Of a stretch of 64,000 bases of DNA, positions 16,951-25,075 are shown in pieces. Below the pieces are notes generated by a model. The model did no database searches. It saw only the letters and a list, made by a program, of their open reading frames with translations, and was not told where the DNA came from. Made by a program: the position numbers and the translations under genes. Origin of the DNA: Clostridiaceae bacterium Marseille-Q4149 (GTDB lineage Bacteria > Bacillota > Clostridia > Oscillospirales > Oscillospiraceae). The stretch's first letter is position 1; each line of letters opens with the position of its first letter. The DNA is taken from assembly GCA_018228685.1 (NCBI GenBank), contig CP073691.1, forward strand, positions 620,001 to 684,000, in the 5' to 3' direction.

Positions 16951-17667
16951 ATGAAATTCCCCAACATGTTTTCCCCCGTGCAGATCGGCACAGTGACGGT
17001 TCCCAATCGCTTTGTGGTGCCCCCCATGGGCAACGATCTGGCCAACACCGACGGCTCCCTCAGTGAGCGCTCCCTCTCCTATTACCAGGCCCGGGCCAAG
17101 GGCGGCTTCGGCCTGATCACCATCGAGTCTACGGTGGAGAAGGACAGCGAGCTGGGCGGCAACTTCCGCATCGCCTCCTATCCCACCGGCAAGGGGCAGA
17201 TCTCCGAGGCCATCCGCTCCATGATCGTCCGGGCGAAGCAGGCCGGGGTGAACATCCGGCTGAACACCGAGGCCACGGAGGAGCCCCTGCGGGCCCTGGC
17301 TCCCAACGCCGTGATCCTGGCCACCGGCTCCGTGCCGCTGGTACTGCCCATTCCGGGGCTGGCCGACTGCGGCTATGTCACCGCTCAGGACCTGCTGCTG
17401 GGCAAGACCGCCGCAGGCAGGCGCGCCCTGGTGGTGGGCGGCGGCATGGTGGGCTGTGAGGCCGCCGAGTATCTGGCCGAGCGGGGCCATCAGGTGGCCA
17501 TCGTGGAGATGAAGGACGTCATCGCCGCCGACGTGACTCCGGAAAACCGCCGCTATATGTTCCGGAACTTCGAGGAGGACCATGTGCTGCTGCAGCCCGG
17601 CGCCAAGGCCCCCGGCAATGCCGTTCTGGCCACCGGCGACGCCCTGGAGGCGGCGCTGGCCATCTGA
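16951..17667 (+). pseudogene. Old Yellow Enzyme/2,4-dienoyl-CoA reductase-like flavoprotein with two in-frame deletions
   Basis: Residues 1-62 (FSPVQIGTVTVPNRFVVPPMGN, YYQARAKGGFGLI) are the start of the FMN barrel. At about 17135-17150 the frame jumps to the FAD/NAD half (ELGGNFRIASYPTGKGQ, VILATGSVP, ALVVGGGMVGCEAAEYLAERG). At about 17580-17600 it jumps again to the C-terminal APGNAVLATGDALEAAL. Family members have about 640 residues; 238 remain, so about 350 and about 80-100 residues were lost, both in frame. It follows aroE by 23 bp and probably was co-transcribed. No active enzyme is expected. Confidence 0.75.
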
Positions 17668-17693
17668 GGCCCACAGAACCGGCAAATTATGAC

Positions 17694-18029
17694 GTGCTGT
17701 GTCTTGGAGTGCAGCGGAAAGGAGTCGTCCAAAATGGTGAAAATCCCAACAGAAAAGTGGAGAAGCTGCTGCCGGAGGAGCGGCTGGGAGGCAATGGTCT
17801 CTTTGCCCGCATTACTGTTTTCCCCGGCAGGGAGATCGACTATCATGAGCACCACGGCGAAACCGAAACCTATCCCATCATCGCCGGCGAGGGCGTATAC
17901 AGCGACAACGGCGCGGAGCGTGCCATTCACGCCGGTGACACGTTTTTCTGTGACGATGGCGGCGGACACGGCATCCGCAACACCGGGGCGGATGATCTGG
18001 TGTTCATCGCGCTCATTATCAGGAAGTGA
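17694..18029 (+). CDS. Single-domain cupin
   Basis: 111 residues. The cupin barrel is clear: GxxxYHEHHGETETYPIIAGEG contains the metal-binding HEH and E of motif 1, and HAGDTFFCDDGGGHGIRNTG is motif 2 with the late His. The start is uncertain; the GTG at 17694 has no good ribosome site, and family members usually have a slightly longer N-terminus, so the 5' end may be eroded like the genes before it. Probably a metal-dependent small-molecule-binding protein; substrate unknown. A strong terminator follows. Confidence 0.72.
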   Translation: MLCLGVQRKGVVQNGENPNRKVEKLLPEERLGGNGLFARITVFPGREIDYHEHHGETETYPIIAGEGVYSDNGAERAIHAGDTFFCDDGGGHGIRNTGADDLVFIALIIRK

Positions 18030-18044
18030 AATTTGATATGGCAG

Positions 18045-18078
18045 GCATAAAAGGCACGCTTTTGCGTGCCTTTTATGC
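18045..18078 (+). terminator. Perfect 15-bp hairpin after the cupin gene
   Basis: GCATAAAAGGCACGC (18045-18059) pairs completely with GCGTGCCTTTTATGC (18064-18078). The A/T segment within the stem makes it work in either direction. Confidence 0.75.
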
Positions 18079-18103
18079 TGAGACTGGCTCTTTGACAGAC
18101 AGA

Positions 18104-18141
18104 AAAAAGTCCGCGAAATCCTATGATTTCGCGGACTTTTT
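18104..18141 (-). terminator. 17-bp perfect hairpin abutting att copy 1 (probable original tRNA-Arg terminator)
   Basis: Positions 18104-18120 are the perfect complement of 18125-18141 (stem with GTCCGCGAAATC core, A/T-rich ends). Read on the minus strand it stands directly after the CCA end of the tRNA-Arg 3' half, followed by a T-run. It is probably the terminator that followed the tRNA before insertion. Confidence 0.75.
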
Positions 18142-18186
18142 GGTACGCCCGACTGGATTCGAACCAGCGGCCTTTAGAGTCGGAGT
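18141..18186 (-). repeat. Attachment-site copy 1: 46-bp 3' half of tRNA-Arg
   Basis: Identical to 38380-38425 and to 53991-54036 inside the intact tRNA-Arg gene. It covers the anticodon loop, variable loop, T-arm, acceptor 3' strand and CCA. The 5' half of a tRNA is absent here, so it is not a gene. It is the outer (left) att site of tandem element A. Confidence 0.92.
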
Positions 18187-18326
18187 TATCAGACCGTCAA
18201 GCCGGAAAGCCCTGCGGCGCAAGGGTTTGGTTGGTGTCGCACAAATTTCCGGCATTTTGGAGAAAAACCTCGGAAGCCTTGCAAGGCAGGGCTTCCGAGG
18301 TTTTTTGCGGTAGTAGTCAAACAGTA
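18187..18326. repeat. Left terminal region of element A with hairpin and integrase-arm-like repeats
   Basis: Homologous over its full length to 38426-38565 (same TATCAGnCCGTCAAGCC start, same hairpin AAAACCTCGGAAGCC/GGCTTCCGAGGTTTT, same GTAGTAGTCAAAnAGTAGTCTG end). The TAGTC direct repeats at about 18310-18326 resemble arm-type binding sites of tyrosine integrases. Confidence 0.7.
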
Positions 18327-18353
18327 GTCTGAGCGCCCCACAGGTCATGCATC

Positions 18354-18731
18354 TCAGATGCAGCGGCTCCCGTTTTCAGCATAGCCCCGCCTTTCCATCA
18401 TCTTTCGGAAAAGCTCCGTGATCTGCTCCGGCGTTTCATAAAAGCCACGCTTGATCCATTCGTCCAGGAAACCGAACAGGCCGTAGGAATAGAACCTCGC
18501 TTCGTAGCACTCGGCAGGATCTGCTCCATACTGTGGCATCATTACCTGATAAAAGGCGTTATAAACGCAGGTCTGGAGTTCTTCCCTGTAAATTTCGGAA
18601 AGAAGCTCTTTGATGGAGTAGTTAAAAGCAAAGAAGTCCTCCGCATTGTCAAGCGTATAACGACGCCGCTCTTTCATGCCGTGCTCATCCGCCCAGCGAT
18701 GCCATAGTTGTATCAGCTTATGGAGATTATT
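18354..18731 (-). pseudogene. C-terminal fragment of a TetR-family regulator
   Basis: The open frame on the minus strand runs from 18731 (after a stop) to 18354. It contains a TetR ligand-domain end: NAFYQVMMPQYGADP, YSYGLFGFLDEWIKRGFYETPEQITELFRKMMERRG. The DNA-binding N-terminal half is missing. The break coincides with the start of the 170-bp repeat shared with element B, suggesting that recombination at the repeat removed it. It could be translated from the Met at 18677 but cannot bind DNA as a TetR protein. Confidence 0.7.
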
Positions 18732-18898
18732 TCAAGCGATCTGATTTACGCATAACAAGCTATCGGAAAGGCTGCTGTCAAACGACGGCGGCTTTTCTTT
18801 TTCGGGAAGTATTCAAGAAGTCATAAAGTTCCGTGAGTAATGGAAGAAGGCAGCGTTTACGAAAATGTCACAATTCAACGCAGAAAAACCTCAAATAT
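18730..18898. repeat. 170-bp repeat, copy in element A
   Basis: Over 90% identical by eye to 42117-42287 in element B. It contains a GU-rich hairpin (CTGCTGTC/GACGGCGGC) with a TTTTCTTTTT run. In both elements it lies next to TetR sequence and upstream of a regulated gene start. Confidence 0.85.
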
Positions 18899-18925
18899 TT
18901 TAGATAGCCCCACCATCAGAACGGA

Positions 18926-18953
18926 TTGACAATTCGACAAAATGTGATATAAT
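18926..18953 (+). promoter_or_regulatory. Promoter of the cobalamin operon
   Basis: TTGACA (18926-18931), 16-bp spacer, TATAAT (18948-18953), placed about 30 bp before the riboswitch aptamer. Both boxes match consensus exactly. Confidence 0.8.
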
Positions 18954-18983
18954 CCCACTGTCTGGAAAAATATAAAGTTGTAG

Positions 18984-19135
18984 CACAGAGGTATCTGCTC
19001 AAAAGCAGATGAGAAGGGAATCCGGTGGGAATCCGGAGCGATGCAGTCACTGTGTACGGGAGCGGCCTTGCAATCCACTGGGAAACTGGGAAGGGCAATG
19101 CCGTGACGAACGAAGTCAGGAGACCTGCCTCTGTG
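18984..19135 (+). promoter_or_regulatory. Cobalamin (B12) riboswitch aptamer
   Basis: Binds adenosylcobalamin-type ligands and lowers expression of the operon. P1 is formed by CACAGAGG (18984-18991) and CCTCTGTG (19128-19135). Inside are the conserved AGAAGGGAATCCGGTGGGAATCCGG block, a TCCACTGGGAAACTGGGAAGG segment, and the B12 box GTCAGGAGACCTGCC. An intrinsic terminator 100 bp downstream (19235-19267) gives a transcriptional expression platform. Confidence 0.93.
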
Positions 19136-19234
19136 TGGAATCTCAAACCTGCTGCCAACGGGTTGGTTTTCCTACAAACTTATGATCCGTCGCGGAGCGC
19201 CGCACGGATGTATATGTAGTAAGAAGCTCCGAGG

Positions 19235-19267
19235 GCGGCTGTGTGAAACACAGCCGCTTTTATATTT
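19235..19267 (+). terminator. Riboswitch-controlled intrinsic terminator
   Basis: GCGGCTGTGT (19235-19244) pairs with ACACAGCCGC (19248-19257), followed by TTTTATATTT. It lies between the B12 aptamer and cbiK, so ligand-bound RNA is expected to stop here. Confidence 0.85.
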
Positions 19268-19304
19268 CTTTCAGAACAAATATTTGGAAAGAGGTAGATC
19301 AACC

Positions 19305-20495
19305 ATGAAGAAAGCACTTGCCTTTCTGATGGCGGCTGTGATGCTGATGAGCATGCTGACCGCCTGCGGCAACAAGGACAATGCCGGCAACAAGGACAAC
19401 AACGACGTGAACACCGAGGAGACCGACAAGGCCGCCGCCGATAAGGTCGCCGCCCTCATTGACGCCATCTACGTGCAGGAGCGCACCGAGGAGACCGATG
19501 CCCAGTGCGAGGCCGCCAAGGCCGCTTGGGACGCCCTGACCGATGCCCAGAAGGCACTGGTGGAGGGTGAGGAAGCCAGCCCCGACTACTTCGGTCTGGA
19601 CACCGGTGACGCGTCCAAGGACGATCCCCGCAACCAGGACGAGATCGGCGAGAAGGAGCTGCTGGTGGTGTCCTTCGGCACCTCCTTCAACGACAGCCGC
19701 GTAGCCGACATCAAGAGCATTGAGGACGCCCTGCAGGCGGCCAACCCCGATTGGTCCGTGCGCCGCGCCTTCACCGCTCAGATCATCATCAACCACATCC
19801 AGGCCCGTGACGGCGAGAAGATCGACAACATGGAGCAGGCTCTGGAGCGCGCTGTCGCCAACGGCGTGAAGCAGCTGGTGGTGCAGCCCACCCATCTGAT
19901 GCACGGTGCTGAGTACGACGAGATGTGCGCCGCCATTGACAAGGTTCGTGACAAGTTCGAGTCCGTTGAGATCGCCGAGCCCATGCTGGGTGAGGTGGGA
20001 AGCGACGCCACCGTCATCAACACCGATAAGGAAGCCGTTGCCAAGGCCGTCGTCGCCGCTGCTCTGAGCGAGAGCGGTTACGAGTCCACCGCCGCCGCCA
20101 AGGAGGCCGGTGTGGCTTATGTGCTGATGGGTCACGGTACGGCGCATGTGGCGAAGGTCACTTACAGCCAGATGGCCACCCAGATGGACAAGCTGGGCTA
20201 TGAGAACGTGTTCATCGGCACCGTGGAGGGCGAGCCTGAGAATACCTCCTGCGAGGCCGTGATCGCAGCTGTCAAGGAAGCCGGTTACACCACCGTGGTG
20301 CTGCGTCCCCTGATGGTCGTGGCGGGCGACCACGCCAACAACGATATGGCTGGTGCGGACGAGGATTCCTGGAAGACCATGTTTGAGGCCGCCGGTCTCA
20401 CCGTGAACTGCCAGATCTCCGGCCTGGGCCGTATCGATGCCATCCACGCGCTGTATGTCGCCCACACCAAGGCGGCTATCGACGCCATTGCGTAA
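19305..20495 (+). CDS. cbiK: Exported sirohydrochlorin cobaltochelatase (CbiK lipoprotein)
   Basis: 396 residues. Inserts cobalt into sirohydrochlorin, the entry step of the anaerobic B12 route. Residues 1-21 are a lipoprotein signal with lipobox LTAC, so it should be anchored outside the membrane, unlike cytosolic CbiK. A spacer helical domain (about 45-95, KVAALIDAIYVQERTEE) precedes the CbiK fold from about 118 (ELLVVSFGTSFNDSR). Catalytic histidines are H277 (LMGHGTAH) and H343 (GDHANNDMAG). The start at 19305 is preceded by GAAAGAGG; the longer upstream frame runs through the riboswitch. First gene of the operon and followed by a leaky-looking terminator. Confidence 0.92.
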   Translation: MKKALAFLMAAVMLMSMLTACGNKDNAGNKDNNDVNTEETDKAAADKVAALIDAIYVQERTEETDAQCEAAKAAWDALTDAQKALVEGEEASPDYFGLDTGDASKDDPRNQDEIGEKELLVVSFGTSFNDSRVADIKSIEDALQAANPDWSVRRAFTAQIIINHIQARDGEKIDNMEQALERAVANGVKQLVVQPTHLMHGAEYDEMCAAIDKVRDKFESVEIAEPMLGEVGSDATVINTDKEAVAKAVVAAALSESGYESTAAAKEAGVAYVLMGHGTAHVAKVTYSQMATQMDKLGYENVFIGTVEGEPENTSCEAVIAAVKEAGYTTVVLRPLMVVAGDHANNDMAGADEDSWKTMFEAAGLTVNCQISGLGRIDAIHALYVAHTKAAIDAIA

Positions 20496-20508
20496 CAAGG
20501 ACTGAACG

Positions 20509-20547
20509 GGCTCCGGGGCGGTATACCATCGCCTCGGAGCCTTTTTC
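20509..20547 (+). terminator. Attenuator-like terminator between cbiK and the next gene
   Basis: GGCTCCGGGGCG (20509-20520) pairs with CGCCTCGGAGCC (20530-20541), one mismatch, then TTTTTC. Since the downstream genes have no separate promoter visible, partial readthrough is expected. That would make cbiK the most abundant product. Confidence 0.75.
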
Positions 20548-20567
20548 AAAGCAAGGAGGACTTTACC

Positions 20568-21404
20568 ATGAAAAAAATTCTTTCGTTTCTGCTGGCCACT
20601 CTGATGATGACAGCGCTGCTGGTGGGCTGCGGGCAGCAGCAGACCGATGCCCCCGGCAACGATGAGCCCGACCAGCCCGCTCTGGCGGACGGCGTATACA
20701 CCGCCGACTTCAACACCGACAGCAGTATGTTCCACGCCAACGAGACCTGCGACGGCAAGGGCGTGCTGACCGTGAAGGACGGCCAGATGACCATTCACGT
20801 CAGTCTCGCCTCCACCAGCATCGTGAATCTGTTCCCCGGTTTGAAGGAGGACGCCCAGAAGGACGGCGCCGTGCTGCTGCAGCCCACCAAGGATACCGTC
20901 ACCTATCCCGATGGCCTGACCGAGACGGTCAACGGCTTTGATATCCCCGTGCCCGCACTGGACGAGGAGTTCGACGTGGCCCTCATCGGCAAGAAGGGCG
21001 TGTGGTATGACCACAAGGTTTCCGTCTCCAACCCTGTTCTGAAGGAGGATGACGGCGTGGACGCTGCCGCCATTACGCTGGCGGACGGCACTTACACCAT
21101 TGAGGTGGGCTTCGAGGGCGGCTCCGGTAAGTCCCATGTGCTGACCCCCTGCACCCTGAAGGTGGAGAACGGCGCTGCCACCGCCACCATCGTGTGGAGC
21201 AGCCAGAAGTACGACTATATGCTGGTGGACGGCCAGCGCTATGACGTTCTCACCACCGAGGGCGGCTCCACCTTCGAGATCCCCGTGCGGGCGCTGGATA
21301 CCCCGCTGACGGTGATCGGCGACACCACCGCTATGAGCACCCCCCACGAGATCGAGTACACCCTGACCTTTGATTCCACCACGGTGGCGGAGGCAGCCCA
21401 GTGA
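20568..21404 (+). CDS. Lipoprotein with two repeated beta domains (NEAT-like), probable ligand-binding surface protein
   Basis: 278 residues. Lipobox LVGC with Cys21, then two related modules: ADGVYTADFNTDSSMFHANETC...GVLTVKDGQMTIHVSL (residues about 40-155) and LADGTYTIEVGFEGGSGKS...CTLKVENGAATATIVWSSQKYDYMLVDG (about 170-270). The YxYMLVDGxxY segment and the beta layout recall NEAT-type haem-binding domains. It sits between exported CbiK and a FecB-type binding protein, so a role in binding a tetrapyrrole or corrinoid at the surface is likely but inferred. Its stop overlaps the next start (ATGA). Confidence 0.65.
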   Translation: MKKILSFLLATLMMTALLVGCGQQQTDAPGNDEPDQPALADGVYTADFNTDSSMFHANETCDGKGVLTVKDGQMTIHVSLASTSIVNLFPGLKEDAQKDGAVLLQPTKDTVTYPDGLTETVNGFDIPVPALDEEFDVALIGKKGVWYDHKVSVSNPVLKEDDGVDAAAITLADGTYTIEVGFEGGSGKSHVLTPCTLKVENGAATATIVWSSQKYDYMLVDGQRYDVLTTEGGSTFEIPVRALDTPLTVIGDTTAMSTPHEIEYTLTFDSTTVAEAAQ

Positions 21405-22552
21405 AACGGCTGACCGCCGCGGTACTGGCGCTGCTGCTGATGCTGTCCCTCTGTGGCTGCGGCACGGCAGACGCCCCTGCCAAAACAGATGGACAAACTG
21501 TCTCCGTATCGTGGGATGAGTTGGTCTTTGACCGTACCATGCCCCTGCGCTATGCCCAGCAGTTTACCGTAGAGTATGCCGGAGAGAGCTACAAGCGCAT
21601 TACCATCAACAACGACCGGGTGTACCTGCTGGTAGCGGAGGGCGCGGCGGTACCGGAGGGCGTACCCGTCGGCGTCACCGTTTTGCACCAGCCGCTGGAC
21701 CAGATCTATCTGGTAGCCGCCGCCGCCATGGACTACTTCGACAAGCTGGACGCCGTCGGGTGCATCACCCTCAGCGGCAAAAAGCAGTCGGACTGGTATA
21801 TCCAACGTGCCAAGGACGCCATGGACAGCGGAGCGCTGGTATACGCCGGCAAGTACTCCGAGCCGGATTATGAGCTGATCTTGTCACAGGGTTGCGATCT
21901 GGCGGTGGAAAACACCATGATCTATCACTCTCCGGCGGTGCTGGAGCAACTGGAGCGGCTGGGCATCCCCGTGCTGGTGGAGACATCCAGCTACGAGACC
22001 CAGCCCATGGGCCGGATGGAGTGGATCAAGCTGTACGCGGCGCTGCTGGACAAGGAGGACGAGGCCGAGGCGCTGTTTAATGAGAAGATGGACAGCGTGG
22101 CGGACGTACTGGAGCAGCAGCCCACCGGCAAGACTGTGGCGTTTTTCTACATCACCAGCAGCGGCGCTGTAAACGTCCGCAAGTCCACGGACTATGTGGC
22201 GAAGTGCGTTGCCATCGCAGGCGGAGACTATGTCTCCTTCGACGAATCGGCGGAGGACAACGCCCAGTCCACCGTCAACATTCAGATGGAATCCTTCTAC
22301 CACGGTGCAGTGGACGCCGATGTGCTGATCTACAACAGCATCATCGATGGCGAGCTGCACACGCTGGACGAATTGGTGGCACTGGATCCACTGATGGCCG
22401 ACTTCAAGGCCGTCAAGAGCGGTAATGTGTGGTGCCTGACCAAAAACTTCTATCAGGAGTCGCTGGAGCTGAGCGATCTCATTCTGGACGTGAACCATGC
22501 GTTGAACGACGCGCCGGATACGGCTTTTCACTTTCTGACACGGATGAAGTGA
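21401..22552 (+). CDS. FecB/BtuF-type ABC transporter substrate-binding lipoprotein
   Basis: 383 residues. Signal peptide with a lipobox ending at Cys18 or Cys20, then a periplasmic-binding-protein class III fold: ITINNDRVYLLV, LDAVGCITLSGKK, LILSQGCDLAVENTMIYHSP, LGIPVLVETSSYE, ADVLIYNSIIDGELH. Family members bind siderophores, haem or cobalamin. Together with the next two genes it forms an importer, and the riboswitch upstream suggests a corrinoid or its precursor as ligand. ATGA overlap with the preceding lipoprotein gene. Confidence 0.85.
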   Translation: MKRLTAAVLALLLMLSLCGCGTADAPAKTDGQTVSVSWDELVFDRTMPLRYAQQFTVEYAGESYKRITINNDRVYLLVAEGAAVPEGVPVGVTVLHQPLDQIYLVAAAAMDYFDKLDAVGCITLSGKKQSDWYIQRAKDAMDSGALVYAGKYSEPDYELILSQGCDLAVENTMIYHSPAVLEQLERLGIPVLVETSSYETQPMGRMEWIKLYAALLDKEDEAEALFNEKMDSVADVLEQQPTGKTVAFFYITSSGAVNVRKSTDYVAKCVAIAGGDYVSFDESAEDNAQSTVNIQMESFYHGAVDADVLIYNSIIDGELHTLDELVALDPLMADFKAVKSGNVWCLTKNFYQESLELSDLILDVNHALNDAPDTAFHFLTRMK

Positions 22553-22581
22553 GCATTTTTTACATCATAAGGAGGAGCGGC

Positions 22582-23595
22582 ATGAAGAGAAACCGAACAC
22601 TTCGCATCTGGGGAGGCTTCTTGCTGCTCCTCCTGCTTTTATTCACATTTTTGATTTGGAATATCTTCGCGGGAAGCGTTTCTCTTTCCGCGTCTGAGAT
22701 ATGGCGGATCCTGCTGGGGGGCGATGTTGGCTTTACCCAGAGCCAGATCATCGTAAAGATCCGTCTGCCCCGGCTCCTGTCGGCGCTGATCCTGGGCGGG
22801 GCGCTGTCCCTGTCCGGCTATCTGCTGCAAACCTTCTTCCACAACCCCATCGCAGGCCCCTTCGTGCTGGGCATCTCCTCCGGCGCAAAGATGACGGTGT
22901 GCGTGGCCATGCTGGTGCTGCTGAGCCGTGGCAAGACCACCTCCTCCGCCATTCTCATCGCAGCGGCCTTCGTGGGAGCTATGGTATCCATGGGCTTCGT
23001 GCTGCTGATCTCCCAGCGGGTCAAGCGCATGAGCCTGCTGGTAGTCTGCGGCGTGATGATCGGCTATATCTGCTCGGCACTGACGGATTTTCTCGTGACC
23101 TTTGCCGACGATTCCAGCATCGTGAATCTGCACAACTGGTCTCTCGGCTCCTTCTCCGGCATGAGCTGGGACAACGTAAAGACTATGGCCGTTGTCTGCG
23201 GCATCACGCTGCTGCTGACCTTCCTGCTTTCCAAGCCCATCCGGGCGTACCAGTTGGGCGAGGTCTATGCCCAGAATATGGGCGTCCCCCTGCGGGCCTT
23301 CCGGACGGCGCTGATCCTGTTGTCCAGTGTGCTGTCCGCCTGCGTCACGGCCTTTGCCGGCCCCATCTCCTTTGTTGGCATCGCAGTGCCGCACCTGATG
23401 AAGTCCCTGTTCAAATCGGCGGAGCCGCTGTGTATGATCCCAGCCTGCTTCCTGGGCGGCGGCGTGTTCTGCCTGTTCTGCGACCTCATCGCCCGCACCG
23501 CCTTTGCCCCCACAGAGGTGAGCATCAGCTCCGTCACGGCGGTATTCGGCGCACCCATCGTCATCTACATGATGATCCACAGAAAGGCGGCGTGA
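22582..23595 (+). CDS. FecCD/BtuC-type ABC transporter permease
   Basis: 337 residues from ATG 22582 (AAGGAGGAG upstream). Eight to ten membrane helices; family motifs RLPRLLSALILGGALSLSGYLLQTFFHNPIAGPFVLGISSGA, and FAGPISFVGIAVPHLMKSLF, the segment that contacts the ATPase. Forms the channel of the importer with FecB- and ATPase-like neighbours. Only one permease gene is present, consistent with a homodimer as in BtuCD. Confidence 0.92.
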   Translation: MKRNRTLRIWGGFLLLLLLLFTFLIWNIFAGSVSLSASEIWRILLGGDVGFTQSQIIVKIRLPRLLSALILGGALSLSGYLLQTFFHNPIAGPFVLGISSGAKMTVCVAMLVLLSRGKTTSSAILIAAAFVGAMVSMGFVLLISQRVKRMSLLVVCGVMIGYICSALTDFLVTFADDSSIVNLHNWSLGSFSGMSWDNVKTMAVVCGITLLLTFLLSKPIRAYQLGEVYAQNMGVPLRAFRTALILLSSVLSACVTAFAGPISFVGIAVPHLMKSLFKSAEPLCMIPACFLGGGVFCLFCDLIARTAFAPTEVSISSVTAVFGAPIVIYMMIHRKAA

Positions 23596-23597
23596 GT

Positions 23598-24368
23598 ATG
23601 GCAGCATATCTGGAAACCAAGGCGCTTGCCGTGGGCTACCACGGCAAGCCGCTGATTGAAGATGTCGCCCTCCATGTGCAGCGGGGCAAGATCGTGACGC
23701 TCATCGGCCCCAACGGGTCGGGAAAATCCACCATCTTAAAAACCATTATCGGCCAGCTCTCCAAGGTGTCCGGCACAGTGTTTCTGGACGGCAAGGCCAT
23801 GGAGGAGCGCAGCCGCAATGAGATCGCCCGGCGCATGGCCATTTTGATGACGGCCCGCATGGAGCCGGAGCTGATGACCTGCCGGGACGTGGTGAGCAGC
23901 GGCCGCTACCCCTATACCGGGCGGCTGGGCATTTTGCAGCCGGAGGATCAAGCCATCGTGGAGCGCTCGCTGGAGCAGGTAGGCGGCATGGAGTTTGCTG
24001 ACCGGCCCTTCTCCGCCATCAGTGACGGACAGCGCCAGCGCATCCTGTTGGCCCGGGCCCTGTGTCAGGAGCCGGAGATCATCGTGCTGGACGAGCCCAC
24101 CAGCTTTCTGGATATTCGCTACAAGTTGGAGCTTTTGACGGTGCTCAAGCGCATGGTGCGGGAGAACGATCTGGCGGTGCTGCTGTCCCTCCACGAGCTG
24201 GAGCTGGCGGAGCGCATTTCCGACACGGTGGTGTGCGTGGCGGGCGACCGCATCGACCGCATCGGCACCCCGGAGGAGATTTTCACCCGCGAGTATATCG
24301 CAAAGCTGTACCGGATGGAGCACGGGAAGTACGACCCCTGCTTCGACAGCCTGGAATTTGTGCCGTAA
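23598..24368 (+). CDS. ABC transporter ATP-binding protein (FecE/BtuD type)
   Basis: 256 residues. Walker A GPNGSGKST (about 39-47), Walker B IIVLDEPT, His-switch LSLHELE. The signature is unusual: ISDGQRQR instead of LSGGQxQR. It starts two bases after the permease stop. Energises uptake through the FecCD-type permease. The longer in-frame reading from 22701 is an antisense-free shadow of the permease gene and was not used. Confidence 0.92.
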   Translation: MAAYLETKALAVGYHGKPLIEDVALHVQRGKIVTLIGPNGSGKSTILKTIIGQLSKVSGTVFLDGKAMEERSRNEIARRMAILMTARMEPELMTCRDVVSSGRYPYTGRLGILQPEDQAIVERSLEQVGGMEFADRPFSAISDGQRQRILLARALCQEPEIIVLDEPTSFLDIRYKLELLTVLKRMVRENDLAVLLSLHELELAERISDTVVCVAGDRIDRIGTPEEIFTREYIAKLYRMEHGKYDPCFDSLEFVP

Positions 24369-24379
24369 GGAGTGCTATC

Positions 24380-25066
24380 ATGGAAAAACAAGGTGTTTTT
24401 TACGCCGTCAGCGTGGGTCCCGGCGACCCGGAGCTGCTGACCCGGCAGGCGTGCCGGGTCTTGACGGACTGCGGCGTGGTGGCCGCTCCCCGGATGAAGT
24501 CCGGGCGGATGCTGGCGCTGGACATCGCCGCCGGTGCTGTGGATATGCAGGGCAAGACCATATTGCCGTTGGATTTCACCATGGCGCGTGACGCGGCGGT
24601 ACGGGAGGACAGCTACCGCACGGCGGCTGCCGCCATCGAAACGGCACTGGCGGCCGGGCAGGACGTGGCCATGGTCAATCTGGGCGACGTGTCCGTGTAC
24701 GCCACGGCCTACTATATTCTGGAGCGCATCCGCTCTGACGGGTTTAAAACGGTGATGTGTTCCGGCGTCACCAGCTTCTGCGCCGTGGCGGCGCGGCTGG
24801 GGCGCAGCCTCACCCGCATGGAGGAGCCCCTCCACATCCTGCCGGGCAGCGCCGATCTGGACAGTGCGCTGACGCTGCCGGGAACGAAGGTTATCATGAA
24901 GTCCGGCAAGGCCATCCACGAGACGGCGGCGGCGCTGGAGCGCCGCGGCCTGCTGGCAAATGCCGGGATGGTGGCAGATTGCGGACTGGAAACAGAGCAG
25001 GTCTACACCGACCTGCGGCAGCTGCCGGAGGAGATCAGCTATTTTGCCACCATCGTGGCGGATTGA
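24380..25066 (+). CDS. cbiL: Cobalt-precorrin-2 C20-methyltransferase
   Basis: 228 residues. Uses SAM to methylate C20 of cobalt-factor II/precorrin-2. Tetrapyrrole methylase fold: VGPGDPELLTRQACRVL at the N-terminus, GDVSVYATAYYILERI, and GVTSFCAVAARLGRSL. Preceded by TAAGGAG. Comes directly after the transporter and starts the block of ring-building enzymes. Confidence 0.93.
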   Translation: MEKQGVFYAVSVGPGDPELLTRQACRVLTDCGVVAAPRMKSGRMLALDIAAGAVDMQGKTILPLDFTMARDAAVREDSYRTAAAAIETALAAGQDVAMVNLGDVSVYATAYYILERIRSDGFKTVMCSGVTSFCAVAARLGRSLTRMEEPLHILPGSADLDSALTLPGTKVIMKSGKAIHETAAALERRGLLANAGMVADCGLETEQVYTDLRQLPEEISYFATIVAD

Positions 25067-25075
25067 GAGGTCGCT

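Noticed and set aside
18141..18186. Apparent tRNA-Arg genes at 18141 and 38380
   Set aside because: Only the 3' half (anticodon loop to CCA) is present; D-arm and acceptor 5' strand are missing. They are att duplications, not genes.
19025..19219. Small open frame within the cobalamin leader
   Set aside because: Coincides with the riboswitch aptamer; no ribosome site, and the conserved bases are those of the RNA structure.
19299..21347. 682-codon minus-strand open frame across cbiK and the lipoprotein gene
   Set aside because: Gly/His/Val-rich antisense translation of GC-rich genes; no ribosome site and no family.
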